Positions 1 to 6,159 of a stretch of DNA of 6,272 nt are shown here, piece by piece. This stretch comes from an uncultured bacterium (lineage in GTDB: Bacteria > DRYD01), in contig CALFWH010000111.1 of the NCBI GenBank assembly GCA_937927985.1, positions 1-6,272 of the forward strand. Direction: 5' to 3'. Under the pieces are notes generated by a model. The model was not told the origin of the DNA. It worked only from the letters and a program-made list of their open reading frames with translations, and ran no database searches. The translations under genes and the position numbers were made by a program. Numbering within the stretch: position 1 is the stretch's first letter; each line of letters begins with the position of its first letter.

Positions 1-1
1 T

Positions 2-1177
2 GTTAATGTTATTTATCCTTTAGGTTTAATGAACGAGAGTGTTAATAAAGTGGGAATTAGATATATGTTTTTTTATTTATTATCTAAGCAGATGGAATAT
101 AGGCTTAAACAAGAAGGTTTTGTTTGTAAAGTTGATTTGGATGTAAGAAATGATTATGTTAATATAAGAATAACTATTCCCAATAATTATTCAGTAGTTG
201 ACGTGTTAGAAGCTATGAAGAGTTTGATTAAATTGGAGGAATTTAGGATACAGGATTTTTATGGAGATTATTTAAATCAGGTTTATAGTAAAATTAAGGA
301 TTATTATAATCAGCCGTTTAATGCTGTTCTGTGGTATTTTAGAAGAAATGTTTTTTCTGCTCATCCTTATTATTTTTTATCTTGGGGTAATCCTGAAAAT
401 ACTCGTAATTTTACAACTAAGGATTTAAGTGAATTTTTAACTAACGAAATTAGTAAAAATTTTAATCCTTACTTTTTAGTGCTTTTAAGTACAGATCAGG
501 ATCAAGATTTAGTTTATAATTTTTTATGTAATCATTTTGTTAGTAATAATAATGTTAGTAATAATAATTTTGATAATTTCAAGAATTTCAGTAGTATGGG
601 ATTTGATAGGTACTATTATAGGAAAGTAGAGATACCAAAGACTAAGGTTTTTAGTTTTTATTCTAATAGTCAAGCAGTTTATTTTTTATATTTATTTACT
701 GCTCCTCAGTTTAGTAGGAATTTTGATGAGTATGTTGCTATGCTAATAATAGATAGTTTTTTATCTGATCCTATGAATGGGGTTATATGGAGGCAGTTAA
801 GGGAAAAAGAGGGAATTATATATTCGGTTTATTCTGAATTCCCTTTGCTTAAATATACTTCATATTATGTAATTTTTACCTGGGCTTATAATAAAAATAA
901 ATCCCAAGTTAGCAAGAAAATTGATAAAATAATTGAAAAATCAAAATTAACTGATGAAGATATTTATTACTATAAACAAATTTTACTCAAAAAAATGTAT
1001 TTTAAGTTTAATTCTATTGATGAATTATCGGATAGCTTAATTGATTCAATAGTTTATAAAGATAAAAGGATATCTCCTTTTTATTTGGTAAATTATATAA
1101 CATCTATAGATAATAGTTTCATTAGGGAGGTTTATAAAAGATATTTGAGTAATTATTATTTGTTCGTGTTTGAGTAG
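2..1177 (+). CDS. M16 family peptidase-like protein, non-catalytic subunit (5' end outside window)
   Basis: This is an M16 (insulinase / mitochondrial processing peptidase-like) protein. The frame is open to the left edge, and an ATG at 29 is only an internal methionine: the nine codons before it (VNVIYPLGL) continue the fold, so the true start lies upstream. Counting from that ATG, residues 9-20 (GIRYMFFYLLSK) sit where active members have GxxHxxEHxxFK, so the zinc-binding HxxEH is lost. The C-terminal domain keeps the family motif around 255-268 (RQLREKEGIIYSVY), with R258 and Y265 matching the substrate-binding Arg/Tyr pair. In two-subunit bacterial M16 enzymes one chain carries the zinc site and the other the Arg/Tyr pair; this chain looks like the latter, and I infer that an active partner is encoded upstream. 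A Asn-rich VSNNN duplication lies between the two domains. The family call is firm; substrate and location are unknown. Confidence 0.82.
   Translation, partial: VNVIYPLGLMNESVNKVGIRYMFFYLLSKQMEYRLKQEGFVCKVDLDVRNDYVNIRITIPNNYSVVDVLEAMKSLIKLEEFRIQDFYGDYLNQVYSKIKDYYNQPFNAVLWYFRRNVFSAHPYYFLSWGNPENTRNFTTKDLSEFLTNEISKNFNPYFLVLLSTDQDQDLVYNFLCNHFVSNNNVSNNNFDNFKNFSSMGFDRYYYRKVEIPKTKVFSFYSNSQAVYFLYLFTAPQFSRNFDEYVAMLIIDSFLSDPMNGVIWRQLREKEGIIYSVYSEFPLLKYTSYYVIFTWAYNKNKSQVSKKIDKIIEKSKLTDEDIYYYKQILLKKMYFKFNSIDELSDSLIDSIVYKDKRISPFYLVNYITSIDNSFIREVYKRYLSNYYLFVFE
539..568 (+). repeat. Perfect 15-bp tandem direct repeat inside the M16 gene
   Basis: The 15-base unit gttagtaataataat occurs twice in a row (539-553 and 554-568) and encodes VSNNN twice. 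The length keeps the frame. It falls in the low-complexity, Asn-rich linker between the N- and C-terminal M16 domains, consistent with a replication-slippage duplication in a tolerant loop. Confidence 0.9.
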
Positions 1178-1184
1178 GGGGTGA
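1176..1184 (+). promoter_or_regulatory. Shine-Dalgarno site supporting the TTG start of kbl
   Basis: AGGGGGTGA overlaps the end of the M16 stop codon (TAG, 1175-1177) and ends five bases before TTG at 1190. It matches the 3' end of 16S rRNA well at a usable spacing. There is no ATG or GTG in the kbl frame near the expected N-terminus, so this site decides the TTG start. Confidence 0.75.
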
Positions 1185-1189
1185 TTTAA

Positions 1190-2386
1190 TTGGTAAAAAG
1201 TAAGTTTGATTTTATAGATCTAGAGATACAAAATTTAAAAGCTGAGGATAGATATAATTATATAAGGGTTATTGAGGGGCCACAGGGGGCTTGGTTAAAT
1301 ATTGAAGGAAAGAAAAAATTAAATTTTTGTTCAAATAATTATTTAGGTTTAGCAAATCATCCTGAGATAGTTAATTTTGTTAAGGAAAATTTGGATAAGT
1401 ATGGAATAGGTCCTGGTGCTGTTAGAAGTATTGCAGGTACCAATTTACTACATATAGAATTGGAAAGAAAATTATCTGAATTCAAAGGTACTCAAGATAC
1501 TATTTTACTTCAATCTGGATTTAATGCTAATTTAGCTGTTATTCCTACTTTACTTGACAGTCCTGAAGATGCTGTTATATCTGATGAACTTAATCACGCT
1601 TCTATCATAGATGCTATAAGATTATCAAAAGCTAAGAGATTTATATATAAGCATTCAGATGTTGATGATTTAGAAAGTAAGCTTAAACAAGCTGATGGAA
1701 GTAGAAGAAAGATAGTTGTGACAGATGGGGTTTTTTCTATGGATGGGGATATAGCTCCTTTACCTGAAATAGCAAAGCTTTGTCAAAAATATGAAGCTAT
1801 ACTAGTTGTTGATGATGCTCATGGAGAAGGTGTTTTGGGAGAAAAAGGAAGAGGAATTGTTAATTATTTTTCCAAAAAAGGTGAGCTATCAGAGGATATG
1901 GTGGATATAGAAGTTGGGACATTATCTAAAGCTTTTGGAGTAGTAGGTGGATTTGTTAGTTCTAATAAAAAAGTTATTGAATTTTTAAAACAAAAAGCAA
2001 GGCCTTTTCTGTTTTCTTCAGCATTAACAATACCTGATACTTTAGCTGCCATCAAAGCTATCGATATAATCCTAAATTCAAACGTAGTTGAAAAATTATG
2101 GGAAAATACTAATTACTTTAAAACTGAAATGAAAAAAATGGGGTTTGATTTAGGAAACAGTCAAACTCCAATAACTCCAGTAATGTTATACAAAGAATCA
2201 TTAGCTCAAGAATTTGCTAAACTTCTATTTGAAGAAGACGTATTTGCTGTACCTATATTTTATCCTACTGTACCTAAAGGTAAAGCAAGAATAAGAACAA
2301 TGATCTCTGCTATACACACTAAAGAAGATCTAGATTTTGCTTTAGAAAAATTCTATAAAATAGGTAAAAAATTAGCAGTAATTTAA
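1190..2386 (+). CDS. kbl: Glycine C-acetyltransferase (2-amino-3-ketobutyrate CoA ligase)
   Basis: This is a PLP-dependent alpha-oxoamine synthase, 398 residues, the usual full length. It should interconvert glycine plus acetyl-CoA with 2-amino-3-ketobutyrate plus CoA in the cytoplasm, the second step of threonine breakdown via threonine dehydrogenase. Visible motifs in order: [12 protein letters not shown] (47-58), SIAGT (80-84), SDELNHASI (131-139) with H136 stacking on [17 protein letters not shown] (178-191), VVDDAHGEG (206-214) with the cofactor Asp, [12 protein letters not shown] (243-254) with K247 as the PLP Schiff-base lysine, and [18 protein letters not shown] near the C-terminus. 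The TLSKA-GVVGG form and the N-terminal [11 protein letters not shown] favour Kbl over the related BioF, though the two are hard to separate by sequence and a biotin-type ketosynthase role is not excluded. It starts at TTG, 12 bases after the M16 stop. No threonine dehydrogenase gene is in view. Strand G/C bias changes abruptly near 1980 within the gene. Confidence 0.92.
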   Translation: MVKSKFDFIDLEIQNLKAEDRYNYIRVIEGPQGAWLNIEGKKKLNFCSNNYLGLANHPEIVNFVKENLDKYGIGPGAVRSIAGTNLLHIELERKLSEFKGTQDTILLQSGFNANLAVIPTLLDSPEDAVISDELNHASIIDAIRLSKAKRFIYKHSDVDDLESKLKQADGSRRKIVVTDGVFSMDGDIAPLPEIAKLCQKYEAILVVDDAHGEGVLGEKGRGIVNYFSKKGELSEDMVDIEVGTLSKAFGVVGGFVSSNKKVIEFLKQKARPFLFSSALTIPDTLAAIKAIDIILNSNVVEKLWENTNYFKTEMKKMGFDLGNSQTPITPVMLYKESLAQEFAKLLFEEDVFAVPIFYPTVPKGKARIRTMISAIHTKEDLDFALEKFYKIGKKLAVI

Positions 2387-2402
2387 AAAAACTTTATTAA
2401 AT

Positions 2403-2657
2403 ATGCAAGAATTTAACATAGAAGAAAGAATATATAAAATTCTAAAGCAGTATAAATTAGAAAATTTAGGAATATTGTTTTTAGAAAGTATGTTACCTTT
2501 TAGAAGAATAATTGGTCATTTGGTTGTATTCAATGAACCTTTTTTATCTATTTTTCTTAACGATAAAATTATTCAAGAAATACATTACCTGTTTTACGAT
2601 GAAAAAAAATATAATAAGCTCTATAAACTACTAAAGGAAGGTAATAACAATGAATAA
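2403..2657 (+). CDS. Small conserved-looking hypothetical protein (84 aa)
   Basis: I cannot assign a function. The 84-residue product has a charged N-terminal helix (1-20), a hydrophobic centre (22-52) with FLES at 26-29, P32, G38 and P46, and a Lys/Tyr-rich amphipathic C-terminal helix (56-80) ending in GNNNE. No cysteines, metal motif or signal peptide are visible, and the middle is not long enough in uninterrupted hydrophobic residues to be a clear membrane span. It begins 16 bases after kbl with no obvious Shine-Dalgarno sequence, and its last codons overlap the pgi start by 8 bases, so translational coupling to pgi is likely. The pgi ribosome binding site lies inside this gene. The overlap and codon use support a real gene. 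I have a weak impression of short bacterial hypotheticals with a FLE..xPL core, which I cannot confirm. Confidence 0.65.
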   Translation: MQEFNIEERIYKILKQYKLENLGILFLESMLPFRRIIGHLVVFNEPFLSIFLNDKIIQEIHYLFYDEKKYNKLYKLLKEGNNNE

Positions 2658-4071
2658 AGATTTTTACCAACTAAGAGATTTATTGAATAGAATTAAGCTT
2701 AAGGATATTTCAGTTTGGATTAGGGATCAAGAAATAGATAATAGAATAGATTGGATAGATCTTGATGTTTATGAGGTTTTGAAGGATATAAAAAATAAGA
2801 CAAAAATTTTAGTTGATCGGGGTTATGATAATGTTGTGCTATTAGGTATGGGGGGATCTTGTCTTGCTTCGATGGTTTTTAGTACTGTCTATCCCATAAA
2901 TAAAAAAATATTTATCCTTGATACCATTAATCCAGACCAAATATATCAAATTCATACTGCTATTAAAGATCAAAAAAATGTATTTATAGTTTCTAGCAAA
3001 TCAGGTACAACCTTAGAGACTAACATACTTTTTGATTATTTTATAAGAAATTTTGGAGATCAAGAATTTATTTTTATAACTGATGATGGTACTCCTTTAG
3101 ATCAATATGCTAAAGAGAAAGGTTTTGTTGTTTTTAATCCTAATCCTAATATTGGGGGAAGATATTCAGCTTTTACTCAATTTGGTTTAGTACCTGCTTT
3201 TTTAGCTGGAGTTGATGTTGATAAAATAGCTTCCGATTTTGAAGAAATTAAACATAAAACTGTGGAATTTGTAGATAAAAATTTTATTGATTTCTATGAT
3301 ATTATTAAAATGAAGAATAAGAATTGGGGGTATATTTTCTTTAATTATGAAGATAATCAAGCTAATCTTATCTTAGGATTATGGTTAGAACAATTGATTG
3401 CAGAAAGTACAGGGAAGAATAATAAAGGAGTTTTACCAGTTATCTATAAAAACTTTAATTTACAAAGTTTATTGCAAAATTCTAATTTACAAAATTCCCA
3501 TGCTGTAACATTAGGTGATTTTAAGTTAGAAAAATTTAAGAATGATTTATCTAAATGGATGTATGTATGGTTTATTTATACTTCTTTATTGGGATCTTTA
3601 ATGGAGATTAATCCATTTAATCAACCTGATGTGCAGCTGTCAAAAGATATTACCAAAAAGGTTTTATCTATGGAAAATTTAAATATTCAAGATAATTATT
3701 TTATTGTTAATAATTTAGAAAATTTGGGAAAATATATTATTGATTATTTGAGCAATGAAAAAGATTTTGAATATGTAGCAATACATTTTTATTCTTCTTA
3801 TGATTATTTTGATTTTGCTGAGGGTTTAAGGAATTTTATAGTAAATGAATTGGGTAAAATAAGTGTGTGGGGATTTGGACCAAGGTATCTGCATTCTATA
3901 GGACAATTATATAAAGGTGGGGCAGATAATGGAATTTTTGTGCAAGTAATAGTAGAACCTAAGTTTAGTATTGATAATATGAGCAAAGTATTTTTGGGGC
4001 AGGCTTTAGGGGATTTGTTAACAATGAAAAATTTGAATAAAAAAATAAGGGGATTCTATGTTAAAACCTAG
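2650..4071 (+). CDS. pgi: Glucose-6-phosphate isomerase, transaldolase-PGI-fusion type, stand-alone
   Basis: This SIS-fold phosphoglucose isomerase (473 aa) interconverts glucose-6-phosphate and fructose-6-phosphate. Visible motifs: GMGGS (66-70) and SKSGTTLET (116-124) for phosphate binding, NIGGRYSAFTQFGLVPAFLAGVD (167-189, conserved core GGRYS), WLEQLIAESTGK (245-256) with E252 at the place of the catalytic Glu, INPFNQPDVQLSK (320-332), and GFGPRYLHSIGQLYKGG (408-424) with H415 as the sugar-ring-opening His. The N-terminus (SVWIRDQEIDNRIDWIDLD) and the C-terminal GPRYLHS..QL.KGG..G block resemble the PGI half of bifunctional transaldolase-PGI proteins more than classical Pgi, yet no transaldolase domain precedes it here. 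The ATG at 2650 overlaps the previous gene by 8 bases and has a good Shine-Dalgarno AAAGGAAGG at 2633-2641. The stop overlaps the next gene by 14 bases. Low-complexity repeats (NPNPN, LQNSNLQNS) sit in loops. Reaction assignment is strong; sugar specificity is inferred. Confidence 0.9.
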   Translation: MNKDFYQLRDLLNRIKLKDISVWIRDQEIDNRIDWIDLDVYEVLKDIKNKTKILVDRGYDNVVLLGMGGSCLASMVFSTVYPINKKIFILDTINPDQIYQIHTAIKDQKNVFIVSSKSGTTLETNILFDYFIRNFGDQEFIFITDDGTPLDQYAKEKGFVVFNPNPNIGGRYSAFTQFGLVPAFLAGVDVDKIASDFEEIKHKTVEFVDKNFIDFYDIIKMKNKNWGYIFFNYEDNQANLILGLWLEQLIAESTGKNNKGVLPVIYKNFNLQSLLQNSNLQNSHAVTLGDFKLEKFKNDLSKWMYVWFIYTSLLGSLMEINPFNQPDVQLSKDITKKVLSMENLNIQDNYFIVNNLENLGKYIIDYLSNEKDFEYVAIHFYSSYDYFDFAEGLRNFIVNELGKISVWGFGPRYLHSIGQLYKGGADNGIFVQVIVEPKFSIDNMSKVFLGQALGDLLTMKNLNKKIRGFYVKT

Positions 4072-4603
4072 AATTAAACATAAAGTAGAAGAATTACAAG
4101 AAAAACAAAATCCTAATAAATCAATAATTTTCTTTATTCTTTTCATTGCCATAATTTATATTGGTGGATCTATTATAAATAACTATATAAATAATAATCT
4201 TTTTGCTCCTAGAAAGCAAGTTGATTATAAAGGTATTGTTTTTAAGTTAGAAACTGATAAAGATTATTATACTATCGGGGAGAAAGTAATTATAAAGCTA
4301 ACATTAATAAATGAGAGTAATCAAGTAGTTGATATTGATTTTTTAAGTTCTGACTTGGCTTATTTTACAGTTTATTCTTATGTTAATTTAGGATTGACAA
4401 AGTTTTATTATAAGGTTTGGACTACTAAGCCTGATATCCCGATTATTCCAAAAGTTTACAGGTTATCAATAAAACCAAAAGAAAAATTGACTGTGGTAAA
4501 AGTTTGGGATCAAGTTGATAAGGAGGGAAATCCTGTAAAAACGGGAAATTATAGATTTGTAGCTGAGTTGAATATAAGTGAGAGGATTAGTTTAACTAAG
4601 TAG
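4058..4603 (+). CDS. Membrane-anchored BsuPI-type (intracellular proteinase inhibitor) domain protein
   Basis: The 181-residue product has a Lys/Glu-rich N-terminus (1-21), one hydrophobic segment at about 22-43 (SIIFFILFIAIIYIGG core) that looks like a signal anchor with the N-terminus inside, an Asn-rich linker, and an immunoglobulin-like beta-sandwich from about 60 onward. The domain carries the BsuPI pattern: FKLETDKDYYTIGEKVIIKL followed by ..NES.Q.VDIDF, then VWDQVDKEGNPVKTGNYRF (149-167), which matches the W-DQ-D--G--V--G-Y ending of that family. The founding Bacillus subtilis protein inhibits a cytoplasmic protease, whereas this copy should face outward, so a protease-inhibitor role should not be assumed; it could be a structural or adhesive module. 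It starts inside the end of pgi with a Shine-Dalgarno AAGGGGA (4047-4053). Its stop codon is immediately followed by the first base of tRNA-Ser. An HtrA-type protease lies downstream in the same direction. Confidence 0.7.
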   Translation: MLKPRIKHKVEELQEKQNPNKSIIFFILFIAIIYIGGSIINNYINNNLFAPRKQVDYKGIVFKLETDKDYYTIGEKVIIKLTLINESNQVVDIDFLSSDLAYFTVYSYVNLGLTKFYYKVWTTKPDIPIIPKVYRLSIKPKEKLTVVKVWDQVDKEGNPVKTGNYRFVAELNISERISLTK

Positions 4604-4693
4604 GGAGGGGTGGCCGAGCGGTCGAAGGCGCTCGACTGGAAATCGAGTGTATCCCCAAAAGGGATACCGCGGGTTCAAATCCCGCTCCCTCCG
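4604..4693 (+). tRNA. tRNA-Ser (anticodon GGA)
   Basis: This is a complete class II tRNA. The acceptor stem is GGAGGGG (4604-4610) paired with TCCCTCC (4686-4692), ending in a G:U pair, with discriminator G at 4693. The anticodon arm is CTCGA / TCGAG (4631-4635 / 4643-4647) with loop CTGGAAA and anticodon GGA at 4638-4640, reading serine codons UCC and UCU. The long variable arm is GTATCCC-CAAAA-GGGATAC (4649-4667), typical of serine. The T arm is GCGGG-TTCAAAT-CCCGC (4669-4685). CCA is not encoded. It is far richer in G+C than its neighbours, as expected for a thermophile or for any tRNA in an AT-rich genome. It directly abuts the upstream stop codon and lies eight bases before the next start codon, so it is probably cut out of a longer operon transcript. 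Confidence 0.97.
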
Positions 4694-4701
4694 CTTCAAA
4701 A

Positions 4702-4998
4702 ATGGTAACCTTGGTCTCAAAAATAAAACTATTCCTCGATGATCAGCCCCAAAATATCAAACAAAAAAGATCAATCATTAGCTCCCTTAAACAAAAAATA
4801 TCTAATAAATTTAATGTTTCTATAGCTGAAATAGAGGATAACGATAAATTGCACATTGCTACTATCGGCTTAGCTATTATAGCTAATGATAAAAAATTAC
4901 TTGACTCTACCATCAATAAAATCCAAAATTATATAGATAATTTTAAAAATATTAAAATACTGGAATCTCAAAATTTTTACTACACTGATTTAGATTAA
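4702..4998 (+). CDS. DUF503 / YlxP family protein
   Basis: The 98-residue product matches the DUF503 (YlxP-like) family in length and pattern: a first beta strand (VSKIKLFLDD), the motif NIKQKRSIISSLKQKI (18-33) corresponding to the family's SLKEKR--(V/I)--L---(I/L), then KFNVSIAEIEDNDKLHIATIGLAIIANDKK (36-65), where NVS.AE....D....A..G.A..(A/S)ND is diagnostic. In Firmicutes the family often sits next to infB and rbfA and is thought to act in ribosome or RNA metabolism, but its biochemical role is not settled to my knowledge. The ATG lies eight bases after the end of tRNA-Ser and has no Shine-Dalgarno sequence; the bases before it come from the tRNA 3' end (CTCCCTCC), which is the wrong sense for one. 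Processing of the tRNA would leave a leader of about eight bases. The + strand here is notably C- and A-rich compared with the genes upstream of the tRNA. Confidence 0.87.
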   Translation: MVTLVSKIKLFLDDQPQNIKQKRSIISSLKQKISNKFNVSIAEIEDNDKLHIATIGLAIIANDKKLLDSTINKIQNYIDNFKNIKILESQNFYYTDLD

Positions 4999-5007
4999 GT
5001 TTTATTA

Positions 5008-5814
5008 ATGATAACCGACCAAAATAGTTTGAAAAATTTTTTTATTGGTAAAGTTTCCTACTTTAGCAGTAGATATATTTATTTAAGATATAACTATAAC
5101 GATTTTAAAAAGTATTCAAATGAAATTGAAATTGGTCAATTTTTACTAGTTTCTTCTTATGATGAAAATAAATATATATTGTCTCAAATTGTAGATATTT
5201 ATGATGTTGTAAGCTATAAAGAAGAGGATATTAGAACATCTATATCTAATAATGGAAATATCACTTCTCTAGAAAGAGATATATATCTTTTTATTGAACT
5301 AAAAATAAAACCTCTATTTTTAATAGATAACGATAAAATATCATGGAATTTAAAAACAATAAGACTTAAAGATATTTTTTGGGTAAATTCTGAGATTAGA
5401 AAAAAAATTTTTGATAAAATAATAAATAGCAATTTTTCTGATGATTTAGAATTTTTAACATTCGATCTTAATGGATGTAAAATTTTTATTAGAGGAATAA
5501 TTTTTTCAATAGGACTACAAAATTGTTTTGAAAATATCAAAAGTAATAAGAAAATAGATTTCATTAATTTCTCTGAGTTAAAAAATTTTAATCAATATAG
5601 TACTAAAAATAAAAATCTAGTTGTTTTTATAGAAAATAGATATCAATTGCTAAAGTTGTCTAATTTATTTTTTATTCCTGATTTTATTATTGGTAAAAAC
5701 TTACTAAAGATTGATTATGATATAATTCTTAGGATTTTTCAAATAAGGAATGATTATCTTGATATTTTTTCAGATAAAGTTTATCTTATTCATAAGGGGA
5801 TAATATTTTTTTAG
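5008..5814 (+). CDS. Hypothetical protein, possible N-terminal HAS-barrel, no ATPase motif
   Basis: I do not recognise this 268-residue protein with certainty. It is extremely rich in Ile, Asn, Lys and Phe. Residues 12-64 (FIGKVSYFSSRYIYLRY..., then EIEIGQFLLVSSYDENKYILSQIVDI) have the shape of a HerA-type HAS-barrel, IGxV-(strand)-xxIGDxV-V-(strand)-GxVxxI, and residues 89-106 (ERDIYLFIELKIKPLFLI) could be the closing strands. The part from about 120 to 268 has no Walker A (GxxxxGKS/T) or Walker B and resembles nothing I can name. No signal peptide or clear membrane segment is visible. The gene starts nine bases after the DUF503 stop, in the same reading frame, with no Shine-Dalgarno sequence, suggesting re-initiation by ribosomes leaving DUF503. 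A PriA-like or PSP1-like beta barrel are alternatives. That it is a real gene is likely; the domain call is tentative. Confidence 0.62.
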   Translation: MITDQNSLKNFFIGKVSYFSSRYIYLRYNYNDFKKYSNEIEIGQFLLVSSYDENKYILSQIVDIYDVVSYKEEDIRTSISNNGNITSLERDIYLFIELKIKPLFLIDNDKISWNLKTIRLKDIFWVNSEIRKKIFDKIINSNFSDDLEFLTFDLNGCKIFIRGIIFSIGLQNCFENIKSNKKIDFINFSELKNFNQYSTKNKNLVVFIENRYQLLKLSNLFFIPDFIIGKNLLKIDYDIILRIFQIRNDYLDIFSDKVYLIHKGIIFF

Positions 5815-5851
5815 AGAAATAAAATTTTAAAGAAATGGGGATTAGAAAAAT

Positions 5852-5859
5852 AAAAGGAG
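5852..5859 (+). promoter_or_regulatory. Shine-Dalgarno site deciding the GTG start of the HtrA-like gene
   Basis: AAAAGGAG ends nine bases before GTG at 5869 and only three bases before an upstream in-frame TTG at 5863. The spacing favours GTG, giving an N-terminus of MRKRVYGF, a good start for a signal anchor. The 54-base gap after the previous stop holds no hairpin terminator and no convincing promoter. Confidence 0.7.
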
Positions 5860-5868
5860 TGGTTGATT

Positions 5869-6159
5869 GTGAGAAAAAGAGTTTATGGTTTTATTTTTGT
5901 GTTTGTTTTGTCTTTTTTAGTAATTATTTTATTTTCTTTTAAGAATGGTGTAGGGAAAATAAGTGTTCAATCTCTTTATTCATTACAAAATGAAATTAGG
6001 AAAGTTATAGATGAAACCAAGCCATCAATAGTAAGTATTTTATCAAGCCCTTCTGGGGATGATGAAATGCTTCGAAAATATTATGAATATTTTAGAGGTA
6101 CTCCATTTGAATATTATTTTGATTATAAAGATAAAGTCTTGAACTATTTCCTACACTAA
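5869..6159 (+). CDS. HtrA/DegP-type serine protease, N-terminal fragment (broken before the protease domain)
   Basis: The product has a short basic N-terminus (RKR), one strongly hydrophobic segment at about residues 5-23 that looks like a signal anchor, a linker, and VIDETKPSIVSILSS, which matches the start of the trypsin-like domain in HtrA/DegP/DegQ proteases (the V--(V/T)-PSVV-I segment). The following PFEYYFDYKD resembles the PFEEFF insertion loop of such proteins. The family continues with GSG(F/V)II and the His-Asp-Ser triad, but here the frame meets TAA after about 96 residues and neither other + frame continues the protease. No PDZ domain is present. The last sensible HtrA-like codons are near 6121-6135; NYFLH and the stop probably derive from the antisense of the - strand frame that follows. 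It would act at the outer face of the membrane in protein quality control if intact. The HtrA assignment rests on a short segment, so it is probable rather than certain. Confidence 0.6.
   Translation: MRKRVYGFIFVFVLSFLVIILFSFKNGVGKISVQSLYSLQNEIRKVIDETKPSIVSILSSPSGDDEMLRKYYEYFRGTPFEYYFDYKDKVLNYFLH

Noticed and set aside
539..568. Tandem repeat as part of a CRISPR or other array
   Set aside because: Only two directly adjacent 15-base copies, no spacers, in frame inside a coding gene.
1864..2055. 63-residue open frame on the - strand inside kbl
   Set aside because: It is fully antisense to a strongly conserved part of kbl (PLP-lysine region) and has no ribosome binding site or family resemblance.
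3804..3986. 60-residue open frame on the - strand inside pgi
   Set aside because: It is antisense to the conserved GPRYLHS block of PGI; a chance open frame.
4394..4414. TTGACA followed by TATTATAA, resembling a promoter before the tRNA
   Set aside because: The spacing between the two boxes is only about 7-9 bases rather than about 17, and it lies inside the BsuPI-domain coding sequence about 190 bases from the tRNA.
5214..5564. 116-residue open frame on the - strand
   Set aside because: It lies antisense to the 268-residue gene, has Ser/Leu/Ile-biased composition typical of the complement of AT-rich coding DNA, and no ribosome binding site. The + frame is longer and fits the operon.
5863..5868. 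TTG at 5863 as start of the HtrA-like gene
   Set aside because: It is only three bases from the Shine-Dalgarno sequence; GTG at 5869 has a normal nine-base spacing.
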